From Bathymodiolus brooksi (Eukaryota > Mollusca > Bivalvia > Mytilida > Modiolidae), in NCBI GenBank assembly GCA_963680875.1, contig OY804578.1, positions 3,100,001 through 3,164,000 of the forward strand: 64,000 nt of DNA. The letters are read 5' to 3'. Positions 1 to 8,825 of the stretch are shown one piece after another. The notes beneath the pieces were generated by a model. The model ran no database searches, was not told the origin of the DNA, and saw only the letters and a list, made by a program, of their open reading frames with translations. Every line of letters starts with the position of its first letter. Position 1 is the first letter of the stretch. Made by a program: the position numbers and the translations under genes.

Positions 1-101
1 AATCGGATAAAAGATGTGGAAGTTGGTCCGGACAGACAGAGAGACAGATTCTTATATACCCCCTTCCCAAACTATGTTTGCGGGGGGGGGGGGGGGGGTA
101 A
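1..101 (+). mobile_element. 3' end of a Helitron-like element (second family)
   Basis: The stretch has a run of GACAGACAGAGAGACAG followed by ATACCCCC, a short spacer and a run of 17 G (82-98), then GTAAAATA. This matches in order the tail of the complete element at 38763-39811 (GGACGGAC runs, ATACCCCC, spacer, GGGGGTAT). The C-run and G-run can pair as a terminal hairpin. The 5' part lies outside the window. The G-run is longer than in the other copy and could have slipped during replication or assembly. Confidence 0.45.
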
Positions 102-925
102 AATAATGTTCATCGTGTTAAAAAGGTGAAATATGTTTGCTAATTTTTTTTTTACCTTCGATTGTATTCATGCATATTCTCGGTTTGTTGTATATTTTTT
201 TTGAATTTCTTTTTGGACAGGTGGTTGCATTTCAAGGGAAATAATTATCGAAACGTTTAACTTCCGGAAGTCAAAAATGAAGGACACCACAGGAAACCAA
301 CTCTCAATTATTTGGTTTGCACTATGATGAACTAAGTGTTCAAGTGTCATGTTGGTATCATTGGAAAGCTGAGATTTTGAATTAATAACATTCTGACTTC
401 TATGCAGAAATACAGGCAATAAATAGGACGGCAAGTTATAGAAGTTTTTCATGAGCAAAAAACGCCGGGACAAAGTAGGAAAATTGTTGAAAAAATACTT
501 ACGATCGTTTCCATACAGCTCCTGCTTATTGAAAAATGCCAATTGTTTACGTAATTCTTTCTATCCAATGAAAAACAACCGTTTATTTACACATTATGCA
601 AATGGAAAATACAACTGATAAAAAATCTAAACGTTCCCGACTACGTTATTTTTAGCTTCTCATGTCATTGTAAACTGCTTATTTCTTAGCAATTACTGTG
701 CTTTTTAATTAAATGAAAACAGAGAGAAAAATAAAAAGGTCTGAAAACATCATCAGATGGGAGATTATATCGACGACATTACGTTGTTCTCGCTATATTT
801 ATATATATTTATTATATAGATAGCTGTGAATTACAGAATTTACCGAGTTAAATAAAAATGATAATTTCACAGTGAAATTATCGTTTTTAATTTCACTCTC
901 GCTATATTTCGCGCCATTTCGTTGT
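102..925. other. AT-rich non-coding sequence
   Basis: I see no gene here. A 124-codon minus-strand frame at 168-542 has no recognisable motif and no splice context. The only structure I can point to is the near-perfect palindrome at 855-887. Confidence 0.5.
855..887. repeat. Short near-perfect palindrome
   Basis: Two arms of about 15 bases, with core GATAATTTCA and TGAAATTATC, surround a CAG centre, with one mismatch further out. It would form a hairpin in DNA or RNA. No function can be assigned. Confidence 0.6.
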
Positions 926-1065
926 CGACGTCATATGAAGACTTCCAGTTTGAAAAGTAAAAATTAGACGTTATTTGGCTTCGTGTACTCTTCAATTTGG
1001 ATCAAATTTAACTAAAATAATATTTCAAGGTAAGCATTTTAATTATTTTATTGTCGTGGGTGGGT
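926..1065 (+). repeat. Dispersed repeat, copy 1 (inverted copy at 7885-8027)
   Basis: It begins CGACGTCATATGAAGACTTC and continues through TTGGCTTCGTGTA and CAAGGTAAGC. The same order of blocks is found reverse-complemented at 7885-8027, with recognisable similarity over about 130 bases. It looks like a short interspersed element or the edge of a larger one. It includes an ACGTCA core close to a CRE site and a GTAAGC that would serve as a splice donor. No ORF is present. Confidence 0.55.
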
Positions 1066-1190
1066 GGCGCCATGTTTTTTGAAGCAATACACATTATAGT
1101 ATATCCTTATGCTACACACGTAATATAGTGCAATTAAACTCATTTTATATTAAATTCGATTCAAAACCTTTTTTTTTATCTATATAATAA

Positions 1191-1296
1191 ATACTATAAC
1201 TAATTGACGAGTTTCATTATCATTCGTGAGTTACTGTGTTATTTGGTCATTCGTGACATATTTTTGATAATGAAACTCATCAATTAGTTATAGTAT
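1191..1296. repeat. Foldback repeat, 32-bp arms
   Basis: Arms at 1191-1222 and 1265-1296 are reverse complements over 32 bases with one mismatch (core TAACTAATTGACGAG / CTCATCAATTAGTTA). A 42-base loop contains two CATTCGTGA copies. This is typical of a small foldback or MITE-like insertion. No target duplication was identified. Confidence 0.6.
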
Positions 1297-1399
1297 AATT
1301 ATTATTATTTGATATTATTTAAACATCCTTATTGGCCAAGAAATAGTCACATGGTCTATCTTAAAAACATGTATTGACTTCCGCCACGGAATTAGTCGA

Positions 1400-1612
1400 G
1401 TGCACTTTTTCCAAAATTTCCAAAAATTTAAAAACAATTTTCAAAATTTTCCAAAAATTTCAAAATAAAAAATTTTAAAGTTCAAAATTTTCAAAAAATT
1501 TCAAAATTTTAAAATAAAAAAATAAAAAATTTTAAAGTTCAAAATTTTCAAAAAATTTCAAAATGATAAAATTTTAAATTGTTTTAAAAAATTTCAATTT
1601 TCATAAAATTTA
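1400..1612. repeat. Low-complexity A/T tract with phased A-runs
   Basis: The tract consists of AAAATTTC/AAAATTTT blocks, with a block of about 43 bases present twice (around 1465 and 1525). A- and T-tracts recur roughly every helical turn. It is non-coding. Confidence 0.6.
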
Positions 1613-2211
1613 TAGCCTACTTTTTTCCAGTGTTACAAAAAATAATAAAGCAATACGGTTGTTTTGAATCATGTCAATTCCGACCACGTTCCGTTTACGC
1701 TATTACTGTGACAACGTCAGCATATCATAGTCGTAGATGCGGTAGATTATAAGTAATTGTAATATGGAGACGCCCAGGAAACCGCTGAATAAATACTGGT
1801 GTTCGGTACCCCACTATCTGTCTGATATCAGAAATATATACATAAAGGCAGATCGTTTTCCTTTGATGATGTTGACAGACGCAAATAAAGAAAGAAAACA
1901 AATTTAATTTTAAAGAAGTATTTGTCTCTGTACTGAAGTCTTTGATACAAATAAAATAATTTAATTGATATCTGTCTTTTACAGAAAATGTTAAGATTTT
2001 TTCAAGTTGAGGATCGAACGTTAAAACGGCACATATCGATTGGAGTTTTTGTTGTGTACATTGACACCGGAAGTTCAATGCCGATTAGTCCATCGAAATC
2101 ACGTGATCTGGCGGACGAAAATAACAAAATTTGACGGAATGGAAATGATTCGAAACAACCGTATTGTAGCCTTTTAATATCGGTCAATACATGGATTTAT
2201 CGACCCGTTAA

Positions 2212-2248
2212 AAGTATATTGACCTAGGACGACGAGGTCAATATACTT
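2212..2248. repeat. Perfect 14-bp hairpin
   Basis: AAGTATATTGACCT at 2212-2225 pairs with AGGTCAATATACTT at 2235-2248. It sits just inside the left inverted end of the surrounding element and repeats the AGGTCAATA motif of that end. Confidence 0.65.
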
Positions 2249-2260
2249 AGTATAGTATTA

Positions 2261-2389
2261 TTATGTGATGTTTTTCATATTGGCCTAGTTATAGGTCTGA
2301 GGCCTGCTGTATTGGCCCGATGTGCAGCCGAAGGCAAATACAGCAGACCGAGGACCTATAACTAGGCCAATATGAAAAACATCATGTAA
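2261..2389. repeat. Long hairpin, 53-bp arms
   Basis: Arms at 2261-2313 and 2337-2389 are inverted copies with a few mismatches (core CATATTGGCCTAGTTATAGG). The loop is 23 bases. It is probably a foldback/MITE subunit of the 2167-4007 element. The TATTGGCC motif recurs in the hairpin at 3858-3908. Confidence 0.65.
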
Positions 2390-2723
2390 TGATACCTTTA
2401 TTAATTAACCAGTCCAATATGATGTTAACTATATAGGCCAATATGAAAACATGTGATTTCCATCAAATGACAAGTTTTTTAGGCATTGTATGACTCATTC
2501 AAGCAAATTCAAGAAAAACAATAAAACAACATTACTGAATCAAACAAAACTGCAGAATATCTGAATTAGAAATATTAAAAGTCAAATATTGTTAGAAATG
2601 ACTTAAGAATCCAGCTACAGTTACTAACTACAGTTAATTGTGTTCTTTCTATCTGCAGAGTATACATTAATGTTAATTACACCACCCGAAACAGTTGCCC
2701 CACAAAAGAGGGCCAATGGATTG

Positions 2724-3754
2724 TCATGTTTGTCCTCCAGAAGTACTTTTCAGCTGTATATCACCCCATGTTATATGTACATGGTCTTGTCTTCCTCTTA
2801 ACCCAAAGTATGCACCATTGTTTAGAAAGACTGCATTAATTAAAGCTTCTGGGTTGTCTGAAAATGAAATATAAAAAATAAATTTACTATCTATATTCAT
2901 ATTTGTTAATTACTTTTTCATTTTTACATATTGCAACTGGTACTATTAATGTAGTATAAACTGTTTCAAGATAACACAAGTAAAATGATATGATTGATTG
3001 ATGAGTTACGATGTATCTGTAAAAAAAATTTTGAAAGATCATAGGATCATGAGTTATTGTGCGACAGAAAGTGTGGACGAACAGAGTGATTACTATAGGG
3101 TGGGTATCCGCCAAAACTTGGCAGGGCCCTAATTATAAAGTTCTGAAACACACTGTGTTATTCGTCACTCATGATATTATTTTCAATATTCACAATGCCT
3201 AATTAATTATCCTATAAATATCAGGCAAATTTATGATGAATGTTTACTATTTTGAATGACAAAAATGTCAGTACATACCTGATTGGAGATTTCATGTCTC
3301 TCAAGTGTCTGTCAAGGCTGTTGTACATGGAACCCAGAGAATCTGGTTCATATTCAGTACCATCCTTTTTGAGTACACCCAGGAAGAATCTAGCCATAAT
3401 ACTGTCAAGGTCTTTGGGGGGTATCTGTCCCGGTCGGTGCTCTTTCCTTACCAATAGAAGTGAAAAAGTCTGTGATCACTTTCATGTCACTTTTTGTTTT
3501 TGTCTTTTGGTTGGTATGACATTTTCTTTCCGATTGTCGGAATCCTCGTTCAGGTTTGTTGACAAATCTCTGGGTAAGTTCAGCAGATCAAGTTCAACGT
3601 ACTTGTAATTTAGGCTTTCAATTTCAGATATATTCATTAATATATCATCTGCTTCCATTCTTGACAGATCGTTGTATCTAAAATAATCTTCAATAAGTGC
3701 ATCCTGCACATCTTCAGAGTTTTTGAACTCTCTGTTTGGTCTGCGTCTCTCCAT
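2724..3754 (-). pseudogene. Degenerate KIAA1958/Crypton-type (DUF3504) recombinase gene
   Basis: Read on the minus strand. The N-terminal segment starts at an ATG at 3754-3752 (MERRRPNREFKNSEDVQ). It is followed by SDMKVITDFFTSIGKER in a second frame and by PPKDLDSIMARFFLGVLKKD, GTEYEPDSLGSMYNSLDRHL in a third, ending at a GTATGT donor next to 3279. A separate segment at 2724-2857, after a TTTTCAG acceptor, reads NPEALINAVFLNNGAYFGLR, GRQDHVHITWGDIQLK and then stops. These match the order of motifs in KIAA1958-like, Crypton-derived proteins (DGTEYEPDSL; FGLRGRQEH). Two frame changes (about 3490-3506 and 3440-3450), the missing linker between the DRHL and NPEAL blocks, an incompatible splice phase and the early TGA indicate a dead copy. 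Tyrosine-recombinase catalytic residues are not visible. Family assignment is from memory of the motifs. Confidence 0.65.
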
Positions 3755-3857
3755 TTTCAACTTCAGCCGACGACTGACATCTCTCGAGACTTTTCCTTGC
3801 GATTGTCGAAACGTCTAGTGGATTCCGATCTAGCTGTTATTGGACGGACCGAAATCT

Positions 3858-3908
3858 GGGCCAATACGGAAAATATCCGTATAGGACTGGTTTTTGTCGT
3901 ATTGGCCC
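3858..3908. repeat. 10-bp hairpin with TATTGGCCC arms
   Basis: GGGCCAATAC at 3858-3867 is the reverse complement of GTATTGGCCC at 3899-3908. It lies near the right end of the inverted-repeat element, mirroring the TATTGGCC hairpin near its left end. Confidence 0.5.
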
Positions 3909-4295
3909 AATGAAAGTTTTTATATTGTATTGACAGATTTGACAATATTAAGGATAATAAATCAAGGTTAATTAATAAATCCATGTATTGACCTCATCAA
4001 AAGGCTATTATTGTATAATATGTCTGCTGGCTTCACCTCCTTTGATTATCAAATGCCAGGATGTCCAAATATGAGAATTAAGTGCCTTATGATGGCCATA
4101 CTGAATGTAATTTGGAACTAACTACGTTTTTCATAGAACTACTTACAGAATATTCTTCTGTTCATATGGGATAGTGGTTACATAGGAGATCAGCTGATCA
4201 GAATGAAATGATACAATATTCTTAAGTAAAGCTGTAGCGTATCATTTTAAATGGGATGATATAAAAAGCATTTCTGCCAAATTTTGAATACAAAC

Positions 4296-4508
4296 CTAAT
4301 TCATTACTCTCAAAAGTTGTTGTTCCTGATCTTGTATCATAATGACTATTAGCGAATGCTAGGAAACTCCTCTGGAGTCTTCTGTGTCTGACAATGAAGA
4401 ATCCCATAACCAGCACCAAAGCAATAACAACCCCTGTGACTGACACAATGATGGCAATCAATCTAGTTCTGGATATCTTGATGTCAGTTTGACTGTGAGC
4501 TTCTGGTT
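4296..4508 (-). CDS. Receptor exon: transmembrane segment and juxtamembrane region (partial gene)
   Basis: The minus-strand exon follows a TTTCTTTACAG acceptor (just above 4508) and ends at GAATTAG before GTTTGT (at 4295). It starts in phase 1, fitting the G left by the exon at 7332-7530. It encodes PEAHSQTDIKISRTR, then the hydrophobic span LIAIIVSVTGVVIALVLVMG, then FFIVRHRRLQR, whose basic residues are a stop-transfer signal, then a cytoplasmic stretch (SFLAFANSHYDTRSGTTTF). With FN3 exons upstream, this is a type I single-pass receptor leaving the membrane. The cytoplasmic domain that would identify it (kinase, phosphatase or other) is not visible between 1 and 4295. A ROS1/sevenless-like receptor tyrosine kinase is possible but unproven. 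The GTTTGT donor is not the strongest consensus. Confidence 0.75.
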
Positions 4509-4539
4509 CTGTAAAGAAAACAAATGAATAAATACTATT

Positions 4540-7035
4540 AAACACTGTAATGGGTTGAGGTTCATACTATTCAACATTGAAATAGGTTTAGGTTAATACT
4601 ATTACACTATGTAATGGGTTGAGGTTCATACAATTACACACTAATGGGTTGAGGTTCATACTATTACACTGAAATGGGTTGAGGTTCATACTATTACACA
4701 CTGTAATGAGTTGATGTTCATACTATTAAATACTGTAATAGGCTGAGGTTCATACTATTACACACTATAATGGGTTGAGGTTCATACTATTACACACTGT
4801 AATGGGTTGAGGTTCATACTATTACACACTGTAATGGGTTGAGGTTCATACTATTACACTATGTAATGGGTTGAGGTTCATACTATTACACACTGTAATG
4901 GGTTGAGGTTCATACTATTACACACTGTAATGGGCTGATGTTCATACTATTACACACTGTAATGGGTTGAGGTTCATACTATTACACTATGTAATGGGTT
5001 GAGGTTCATACTATTACACTATGTAATGGGTTGAGGTTCATACTATTACACTATGTAATGGGTTGAGGTTCATACTATTACACACTGTAATGGGTTGAGG
5101 TTCATACTATTACACACTGTAATGGGTTGATGTTCATACTATTAAATACTGTAATAGGCTGAGGTTCATACTATTACACACTGTAATGGGTTGAGGTTCA
5201 TACTATTACACACTGTAATGGGTTGAGGTTCATACTATTACACTATGTAATGGGTTGAGGTTTATACTATTACACACTGTAATGGGCTGAGGTTCATACT
5301 ATTACACACTGTAATGGGTTGAGGTTCATACTATTACACACTGTAATGGGTTGAGGTTCATACTATTACACTATGTAATGGGTTGAGGTTCATACTATTA
5401 CACATTGTAATAGGTTGAGGTTCATACTATTACACTATGTAATGGGTTGAGGTTCATACTATTACACACTGTAATGGGTTGAGGTTCATACTATTACACA
5501 CTGTAATGGGTTGATGTTCATACTATTAAATACTGTAATAGGCTGAGGTTCATACTATTACACACTGTAATGGGTTGAGGTTCATACTATTACACACTGT
5601 AATGGGTTGAGGTTCATACTATTACACTATGTAATGGGTTGAGGTTCATACTATTACACACTGTAATGGGCTGAGGTTCATACTATTACACACTGTAATG
5701 GGTTGAGGTTCATACTATTACACTATGTAATGGGTTGAGGTTCATACTATTACACACTGTAATGGGCTGAGGTTCATACTATTACACACTGTAATGGGTT
5801 AAGGTTCATACTATTACACTATGTAATGGGTTGAGGTTCATACTATTACACACTGTAATGGGCTGAGGTTCATACTATTACACACTGTAATGGGTTGAGG
5901 TTCATACTATTACACTATGTAATGGGTTGAGGTTCATACTATTACACACTGTAATGGGTTGAGGTTCATACTATTACACACTGTAATGGGTTGAGGTTCA
6001 TACTATTACACACTGTAATGGGTTGAGGTTCATACTATTACACTATGTAATGGGCTGAGGTTCATACTATTACACACTATGTAATGGGTTGAGGTTCATA
6101 CTATTACACACTGTAATGGGTTGAGGTTCATACTATTACACTATGTAATGGGTTGAGGTTCATACTATTACACACTGTAATGGGCTGAGGTTCATACTAT
6201 TACACACTGTAATGGGTTGAGGTTCATACTATTACACTATGTAATGGGTTGAGGTTCATACTATTACACACTGTAATGGGTCGAGGTTCATACTATTACA
6301 CACTGTAATGGGTTGATGTTCATACTATTAAATACTGTAATAGGCTGAGGTTCATACTATTACACACTGTAATGGGTTGAGGTTCATACTATTACACACT
6401 GTAATGGGTTGAGGTTTATACTATTACACTATGTAATGGGTTGAGGTTCATACTATTACACACTGTAATGGGTTGAGGTTCATACTAGTACACACTGTAA
6501 TGGGTTGAGGTTCATACTATTACACTATGTAATGGGTTGAGGTTCATACTATTACACACTGTAATGGGTTGAGGTTCATACTATTACACACTGTAATGGG
6601 TTGAGGTTCATACTATTACACACTGTAATGGGTTGAGGTTCATACTATTACACTATGTAATGGGTTGAGGTTCATACTATTACACACTGTAATGGGTTGA
6701 GGTTCATACTATTACACACTGTAATGGGTTGAGGTTCATACTATTACACACTATAATGGGTTGAGGTTCATACTATTAAATACTGTAATAGGCTGAGGTT
6801 CATACTATTACACACTGCAATAGGCTGAGGTTCATACTATTACACACTGTAATGGGTTGAGGTTCATACTATTACACACTGTAATGGGTTGAGGTTCATA
6901 CTATTACACACTGTAATGGGTTGAGGTTCATACTATTACACACTGTAATGGGTTGAGGTTCATACTATTACACACTGTAATGGGTTGAGGTTCATACTAT
7001 TACACAGCAATGGGCTGAGGTTCATACTATTACAT
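4540..7035. repeat. 32-bp tandem repeat array in an intron (about 78 units)
   Basis: The unit is TTGAGGTTCATACTATTACA plus CACTGTAATGGG, 32 bases. Main variants carry CACACTGTAATG or CACTATGTAATG. A rarer variant (TTAAATACTGTAATAGGC) occurs at about 4728, 5144, 5528, 6330 and 6778; these spacings are close to 13, 12, 25 and 14 units, so blocks of 12-14 units have been copied as higher-order repeats. It occupies the intron between the exons at 7332-7530 and 4296-4508. Confidence 0.92.
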
Positions 7036-7048
7036 TATGTAACAATGA

Positions 7049-7382
7049 TCTACCCCCTGTGACTATTAACGGTTCTGTATAGTCTTGTGTATTACACAAT
7101 GACTTACCCCCCATGACTATTAATGGTTCTGTATACAGTCCTGGGTATTACACAATGACTTACCTCCCATGACTATTAATGGTTCTGTATACAGTCCTGG
7201 GTATTACACAATGACTTACCTCCCATGACTATTAATGGTTTTGTATACAGTTCTGGGTATTACACAATGACTTACCTCCCATGACTATTAATGGTTCTGT
7301 ATACAGTCCTGGGTATTACACAATGACTTACCTCCCATGACTATTAATGGTTCTGTATACAGTCCTGGGTAACCATTATCTG
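7049..7382. repeat. 56-bp tandem duplication of an exon end and its splice donor
   Basis: CTTACCTCCCATGACTATTA begins copies at 7103, 7159, 7215, 7271 and 7327, exactly 56 bases apart, with a more divergent copy at about 7049. The copy at 7327 is the donor-bearing 3' end of the FN3 exon at 7332-7530. Each downstream copy (on the minus strand) therefore repeats about the last 40 coding bases plus a GTAAG donor. Because 56 is not a multiple of three, use of another donor would change the reading frame. Confidence 0.85.
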
Positions 7383-7530
7383 CCATAATTCTGATCTTAA
7401 AGGAATATTCTGTATGAGGATCTATACCAGTTAAACTGTATGTAGTAGTGTCCCTATCTACATTAGTTAACAACGCAAAGTCATTTTTGTCTGTAGCTGA
7501 TCTTTGTTTTTTGACATATATCTCATAATT
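7332..7530 (-). CDS. Receptor exon: second half of the membrane-proximal FN3 domain
   Basis: The minus-strand exon has acceptor TTTTCTCTAG above 7530 and donor GTAAG at 7331-7327; it is 199 bases, entering in phase 0 and leaving one G. It encodes NYEIYVKKQRSATDKNDFAL, a loop, TTTYSLTGIDPHTEYSFKIR and IMADNGYPGLYTEPLIVMGG. The Y-x-I/V strand and the L-x-P-x-T-x-Y-x-F/V core are classic FN3 strands C to G. Joined to the exon at 8490-8590 it makes one complete FN3 domain of about 95 residues, extracellular, directly before the transmembrane exon. The 3' end of this exon is present in extra tandem copies at 7049-7331, so which donor is used is uncertain; the copy at 7327 is the most economical choice. 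Confidence 0.8.
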
Positions 7531-7884
7531 CTAGAGAAAATAAGAAATATATATCAATACTGTTTCAAGAAGATCTGATTTGTTCAAATAATTTTGACAA
7601 GATGGATTTGGTTAGTACTGGAAATCTTGAAATCATTTCAACATTTGCCATTAAGAGCAGCCGTCGTGATCGTATGATTATTAGTTGTGAGTGTGAATAC
7701 TGCTCATATCATGGTGTATTTGATCTTGAAACAGTATGATAGAGTTTGTCAGTAATTTGCAACAGGTCTGTGGTTTTCCCTATTGGTTACTATTCTACGT
7801 AAAATTCTCATTCTACCATTCGTAACTAAAGGGTTCAGCTGAAAGGATCCATGATCTTGAAGATGTGAAATCCTACATGTCACA

Positions 7885-8027
7885 TTTACAACAATACACA
7901 AAAATAAGTAAAATCCCTACCTTGCAAACTTATTTTTAGTTTAAAATATTATCAAAATTGAAGCATACATGAAGCCAAAAAATATCTGATCTTTACGTTT
8001 TAAACTGGAAGTCTTCATATGACGTCA
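7885..8027 (-). repeat. Dispersed repeat, copy 2 (inverted relative to 926-1065)
   Basis: AAACTGGAAGTCTTCATATG at 8002 is the exact reverse complement of part of the copy at 926-951, and the similarity runs on down to about 7885. It includes a full TGACGTCA palindrome (8020-8027), the consensus cAMP-response element, but here inside an intron. No coding capacity. Confidence 0.55.
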
Positions 8028-8037
8028 TGTTGTTTAT

Positions 8038-8109
8038 TAGCTGAGGAACCGTGGTCCGCAAATATCAGAAAACTTGCCAAGGACCATAAGAACTACGGTT
8101 CCGCAGCTA
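8038..8109. repeat. Imperfect hairpin
   Basis: TAGCTGAGGAACCGTGGTCC (8038-8057) pairs with GGACC plus ACGGTTCCGCAGCTA (8081-8109), with a bulge. It may be part of the same interspersed insertion as its neighbours. Confidence 0.5.
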
Positions 8110-8221
8110 GTTGTTTATGTGCCAAAGTCGTCAACAATATTTCGCTGAATTTTAATTTGTGTGATTTTTAGACCCCGGGAAATGCAGGAATGTATTTTTA
8201 TGTTCAGTGTTGCATTTAAAT

Positions 8222-8386
8222 GGAGATAACTGTATTGTATTTTAAGCTTTGCGGATATAAATCTTGGCTTTGCAGTTGCAATTATCCGTTTACCTAGCTC
8301 CGCCACACATTGCTAGGTAAACCCAATTTGCAACTGTAAAACCGACGATTTACGTCCCCAAAGCTATGAATACAATACTTATCTCC
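8222..8386. repeat. Foldback (MITE-like) element, about 60-bp arms
   Basis: GGAGATAACTGTATTGTAT at the left and ATACAATACTTATCTCC at the right begin arms that stay complementary (about 80%) to an apex with perfect 10-base arms TTTACCTAGC (8289-8298) and GCTAGGTAAA (8312-8321). Some weaker similarity continues outward. No ORF. Confidence 0.6.
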
Positions 8387-8489
8387 TAAATATCCGCCAA
8401 CCCATGTTAAAACTCACAACACAGTATGGCTTCCATGAATTATTTCTGACTTATATTTACAAAGTCTACTGTAATCTATATTGACTTAC

Positions 8490-8590
8490 CTTAACATGAC
8501 CTTTATCCTCTCTTGGTGGGTTCCAGTAGAGCTCTATCTTCTTCTCATCCACCAGTACCTCCTCAAATTCTGCTGGCGGTCCATAGGGTA
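8490..8590 (-). CDS. Receptor exon: first half of the membrane-proximal FN3 domain
   Basis: The minus-strand exon is 101 bases, with acceptor AAACACAG above 8590 and donor GTAAG at 8489-8485. It begins with two bases that complete a codon with the T left by the exon at 14331-14517 and ends in frame before the exon at 7332-7530. It encodes PYGPPAEFEEVLVDEKKIEL and YWNPPREDKGHVK: a Pro-rich domain start, the strand B tryptophan (W in YWNPP) and the G-x-V-x-x-Y turn of an FN3 domain. It has the same length and phase (1-0) as the exon at 21893-21993, so FN3 domains in this gene are split at the same place. Confidence 0.82.
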
Positions 8591-8825
8591 CTGTGTTTAA
8601 AAAAAACCAATTAAATCTGACTAGAAGTTTTAAATGCAACAAAAAAGTTCAGTGAACTTCAAATAATCAAAGAATGCATAAATACAATAAAAATGTTTAT
8701 AAAATTAGGTGACTACAGTGCATGTTCAAGGAACCAGAGGCTCACAGGAACATCTCTGGTCTTCTAATATTTCCAAAGACACCTGAATTTTCCTGAACAT
8801 AATGAAATGAGAAATCTATGCAGAA
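8591..8825. other. Unique intron sequence
   Basis: Non-repetitive intron sequence upstream of the 35-bp array; nothing recognised. Confidence 0.5.

Larger units (their letters stand above)
2167..4007. mobile_element. Inverted-repeat-bounded element carrying a Crypton-type relic
   Basis: The left end (2182-2200, GGTCAATACATGGATTTAT) is a perfect 19-base inverted copy of 3975-3993. The similarity continues outward through TAGCCTTTT on both sides (2167-2175 and the complement at 3999-4007), with a small gap between. Inside are three hairpins (2212-2248, 2261-2389, 3858-3908) and minus-strand remnants of a tyrosine-recombinase-like gene. Classical Cryptons have no TIRs, so either the recombinase is cargo, or the inverted ends belong to a separate foldback element that contains the relic. 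Confidence 0.5.
7531..8489. other. Intron with short inverted-repeat insertions
   Basis: This is the intron between the two half-FN3 exons. It holds the inverted copy of the dispersed repeat at 7885-8027, the hairpin at 8038-8109 and the foldback at 8222-8386. I see no further exon. Confidence 0.7.

Noticed and set aside
168..542. 124-codon minus-strand ORF
   Set aside because: No start context, no domain, AT-rich composition and no splice partner.
1725..2187. Two overlapping minus-strand ORFs (117 and 61 codons)
   Set aside because: They overlap in different frames, cross the left end of the inverted-repeat element and show no motif.
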